From: Gammaproteobacteria bacterium UBA7803
GTDB lineage: Bacteria > Pseudomonadota > Gammaproteobacteria > Pseudomonadales > Azotimanducaceae
NCBI GenBank assembly: GCA_002480525.1
Contig: DLCH01000053.1
Location: 1-61,833 of the forward strand
Reading direction: 5' to 3'
DNA: 61,833 bases
The position numbers were made by a program, and so were the translations under genes. The notes below the pieces were generated by a model, which did not search any database, was not told the DNA's origin, and saw only the letters and a program-made list of their open reading frames with translations. Below are positions 59,666 to 61,833 of this stretch, piece after piece. Every line of letters starts with the position of its first letter. Position 1 is the first letter of the stretch.

Positions 59666-60727
59666 TTGAGCAACGCGACGCCAAGCCGTAACACCGAGGA
59701 CACGCTGGTGCTGCGCCGGCCGGACGACTGGCACGTGCACCTGCGCGACGGTTCGATGCTGGAACTGGTGGCGGACCTGACGGCACGCCAGTTCGCCCGC
59801 GCCATCGTCATGCCCAATCTGACGCCGCCGGTGACCACCGTGGCGGCGGCCGCCGCCTACCGGGAGCGGATCCTCGCGGCCCTGCCGCCGGGACGGGACT
59901 TCACCCCGCTGATGACCGCCTACCTCACCGACAGCATCGCCGCCGACGAGATCGCCAGCGGCTTCGAATCCGGCGTGTTCACGGCCTGCAAGCTCTATCC
60001 GGCCAACGCCACCACCAACTCCGCCCACGGCGTCACCGACGTCCGCAACCTTCACGGCGTGCTCGAGCGGATGCAGGCCATCGGCATGCCGCTGCTGGTC
60101 CATGGCGAGGTCACCACCCCCGAGGTGGACATCTTCGACCGCGAGGCGGTGTTCATCGAGCGGGTGCTCGCGCCGCTGCTCGAGGACTTCCCCGGCCTCA
60201 AGGTGGTGCTGGAGCACATCACCACCCGGGACGCCGTGGCGTTCGTCGAGGCCGGGCCGGACCGGCTGGCCGCGACGATCACCGCGCACCATCTGCGTCT
60301 CGACCGCAACGACCTGTTCGTCGGCGGCCTGCGCCCCCATGCCTACTGCCTGCCGGTGGTGAAACGGCGCCAGCACAAGGAAGCCCTGCGGGCCGCCGCC
60401 GCGTCCGGCAACCCGAAGTTCTTCCTCGGCACGGACACCGCCCCACACCAGCGCCAGGACAAGGAAAGCGCCTGCGGCTGCGCCGGCATCTTCAGCGCGC
60501 CGTTCGCCATCGAGAGCTACGCCGAGACCTTCGAGGAGCTTGGCGCCCTCGACCGGCTCGAAGCGTTCGCCAGCGAGTTCGGGCCCCGGTTCTACGGGCT
60601 CCCGCTGAACGAGGGCACCATCACCCTGCGCCGCGAGCACAATCCGGTGCCGGATTCGATCCAGGGCGACGGCTTCACGCTGGTGCCGTTCCACGCCGGG
60701 GAATCTTTGTCCTGGCGCCTGGACTGA
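59666..60727 (+). CDS. pyrC: Dihydroorotase
   Basis: Catalyses cyclisation of carbamoyl aspartate to dihydroorotate in pyrimidine synthesis. The 353-residue class II enzyme has RRPDDWHVHLRDG (HxH zinc ligands), the carboxylated Lys in ACKLYPANATTNS, LLVHGEVTTPEVD, VLEHITTRDAV, TITAHHLRLDRND and the active-site FFLGTDTAPH. No ATG is available near the expected N-terminus; the TTG at 59666 follows GGGAGCG and gives SNATPSRNTEDTLVLRRPDD, the best start. It is monocistronic. Confidence 0.95.
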   Translation: MSNATPSRNTEDTLVLRRPDDWHVHLRDGSMLELVADLTARQFARAIVMPNLTPPVTTVAAAAAYRERILAALPPGRDFTPLMTAYLTDSIAADEIASGFESGVFTACKLYPANATTNSAHGVTDVRNLHGVLERMQAIGMPLLVHGEVTTPEVDIFDREAVFIERVLAPLLEDFPGLKVVLEHITTRDAVAFVEAGPDRLAATITAHHLRLDRNDLFVGGLRPHAYCLPVVKRRQHKEALRAAAASGNPKFFLGTDTAPHQRQDKESACGCAGIFSAPFAIESYAETFEELGALDRLEAFASEFGPRFYGLPLNEGTITLRREHNPVPDSIQGDGFTLVPFHAGESLSWRLD

Positions 60728-60862
60728 GGTATTCGCGCCGACCGACGGCATGAGCCACCGGGGCCTGCGGACGCGACCGGCGCTACCTTGCAGCGGGCTA
60801 TTGTCGAAATCGGCGTTCTGGGGCAATCTCCAGCAAAATTCCCGCCGACAAGGAAGCTGCAG

Positions 60863-61717
60863 ATGATACGGTCGCCCGCGTTCTTCGTACTGGCGCTGTA
60901 TCTCGCGCTGGCAGGCTGCAGCGAGGCCGACGAGGCGCCACCGGCTGCACCGTCCGCGCCGGCGGCGAACGCCTCGGATGCGCCGCCGCCCGCCCGCCAG
61001 GACACGGTCTCACCTGCGCCCCCGGCAGCCCCCGTCGGCCAGTACTCCGGGCCGGACATCGCCGGCATCCATCTGGGCATGACACCGGATGAGGCCCGCG
61101 CCCTGATTCAGGCGTACGACGACAACATCCAGATCCAGGACGCCACCAACTACTTCCGCTACAACGCGCTCGGCAAGTCCTACCAGACCGACCCCTTTCT
61201 GGTCGCGACCATCGGCACGCTGACCAACGGCCGCGGCAGCCTGGCCGTCGGCTACTCCTACCCACCCGAGCCGCCCAGGGTGAGGTCGATCTCCCGCAAT
61301 CACCGGCAGTCGGTCGAGCCGCTGACCCAGGCGGACTACGTGAAGGCGCTGGTGGACAAGTACGGCACGCCCGTCGAAGACACGGACAACGGCCGGGCCG
61401 GCGCCGGGGCCGAACGGGTCCTTCGATGGACGCCCCCGGGGAACGGCAGCGTGGTCTGCACCGACGGCGTGTCGACCGGCAACCCGGTGCTGCGGCACAT
61501 GCAGCTCGACGGCCGCAGGGTGGAACCCACGCCCGAGCTCGCCGCCACCTGCGCCGGAGTCTTCAAGTACCTCCTGCGCGGCGACCCGGTGACCATCGTG
61601 GTCGGCACCCTCATGGACGTCGCCGCCCAGGCCCGGTCCGAGTTCGAGGCCCAGGACTGGGTGCAGGCGCTGGTCGCCGAGAAGTCACGCACCGGCACCG
61701 CGCCGCCGAAGCTCTGA
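60863..61717 (+). CDS. Putative lipoprotein of unknown function
   Basis: A 284-residue protein with lipobox ALAGC (Cys 19), then a Pro/Ala-rich linker to about residue 60. The folded part begins with GPDIAGIHLGMTPDEARALI, a pattern like the BamE/SmpA or DUF-type 'GI-GMT-EE' domains that bind envelope partners, followed by YSYPPEPPRVRSISRNHRQS and a repeat of the helix YVKALVDKYGTPVE. A Cys pair (VCTDGV, AATCAGV) may form a disulfide. No family name can be given. It is 134 bases downstream of pyrC. Confidence 0.75.
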   Translation: MIRSPAFFVLALYLALAGCSEADEAPPAAPSAPAANASDAPPPARQDTVSPAPPAAPVGQYSGPDIAGIHLGMTPDEARALIQAYDDNIQIQDATNYFRYNALGKSYQTDPFLVATIGTLTNGRGSLAVGYSYPPEPPRVRSISRNHRQSVEPLTQADYVKALVDKYGTPVEDTDNGRAGAGAERVLRWTPPGNGSVVCTDGVSTGNPVLRHMQLDGRRVEPTPELAATCAGVFKYLLRGDPVTIVVGTLMDVAAQARSEFEAQDWVQALVAEKSRTGTAPPKL

Positions 61718-61769
61718 GCCGCGTCCGGGCCCAGCGGACACCGGCGCGGGCACCGACGCGGGCGCCCGA

Positions 61770-61833
61770 TCAGGCCTCCGGCGGCAGCATCAGCTCGTCG
61801 CGGATGTAGTGCCAGCGCTCCCGATAGCTCGGG
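61770..61833 (-). CDS. C-terminal end of an unidentified protein (cut by window edge)
   Basis: The minus strand reads a frame ending PSYRERWHYIRDELMLPPEA followed by TGA. Codon use fits a real gene (GC-rich third positions). Only about 20 residues are visible, so I cannot identify the family. Confidence 0.5.
   Translation of the reverse strand, partial: PSYRERWHYIRDELMLPPEA

Noticed and set aside
1..61833. tRNA, rRNA, prophage, transposase or CRISPR features
   Set aside because: I scanned the gaps and found no cloverleaf, integrase, transposase or spaced repeats that I could support.

Overview
The window is GC-rich DNA with dense, ordinary bacterial genes on both strands. The left end carries a core block (dnaK, grpE and hrcA on the minus strand, divergent from recN, then bamE, rnfH, ratA, smpB) whose order is typical of Gammaproteobacteria. 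Several TonB-dependent receptors (TBDRs), a bactofilin, FabV and a REP-like hairpin repeat also fit a high-GC, environmental (marine or soil) gammaproteobacterium, perhaps near the Xanthomonadales/Chromatiales. I cannot name the genus. I see no tRNA, rRNA, CRISPR array, transposase or integrase, and no gene-free stretch over 300 bases.

Layout. (1) 1-9891: housekeeping genes (heat-shock chaperones, DNA repair, outer-membrane assembly, trans-translation, riboflavin) plus a sodium-coupled transporter and a hybrid PAS sensor kinase. (2) 9957-32814: a catabolic island of about 23 kb. It holds two VOC (extradiol-dioxygenase-fold) paralogues, a TetR and a MarR regulator, a Rieske ring-hydroxylating oxygenase (salicylate 5-hydroxylase-like alpha and beta subunits), a gentisate-dioxygenase-like double cupin, a flavin reductase, an HpaH-type hydratase, a MetE-like zinc alkyltransferase, an alpha/beta hydrolase, a D-tartrate-dehydratase-like enolase-superfamily enzyme, a ketopantoate-reductase-like enzyme and small NTF2/ABM proteins. 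Each end has a TBDR paired with a spinster-type MFS transporter. AT-rich, partly palindromic operator-like sites sharing the core ACCWAAG lie in four of its promoters. (3) 32982-43151: a minus-strand purine-salvage operon with a guanine/hypoxanthine permease, guanine deaminase, a TBDR with an EF-hand loop, two exported NUP-family proteins, an exported adenosine deaminase and a cytoplasmic adenine deaminase. It reads as an outer-membrane-to-cytoplasm route for nucleosides.

(4) 43367-48532: a radical-SAM-like protein lacking one cluster cysteine, a BciA-type vinyl-reductase homologue, a bactofilin, and a RegB/RegA-type two-component pair. (5) 48548-53486: a TonB-dependent copper receptor (OprC/NosA type) divergent from a nitronate-monooxygenase-like flavoprotein that overlaps fabV; fabV carries a one-base frameshift. 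(6) 53515-58235: an unrecognised module of a small lipoprotein and a 696-residue exported protein, divergent from a membrane-anchored HTH/TPR protein. (7) 58256-61833: DUF2892 protein, Crp/Fnr regulator and IsdG-like monooxygenase in one operon, then pyrC (TTG start), a lipoprotein, and the C-terminal end of an unidentified gene.

Most other long open frames in this GC-rich sequence are antisense shadows of these genes and were left out.
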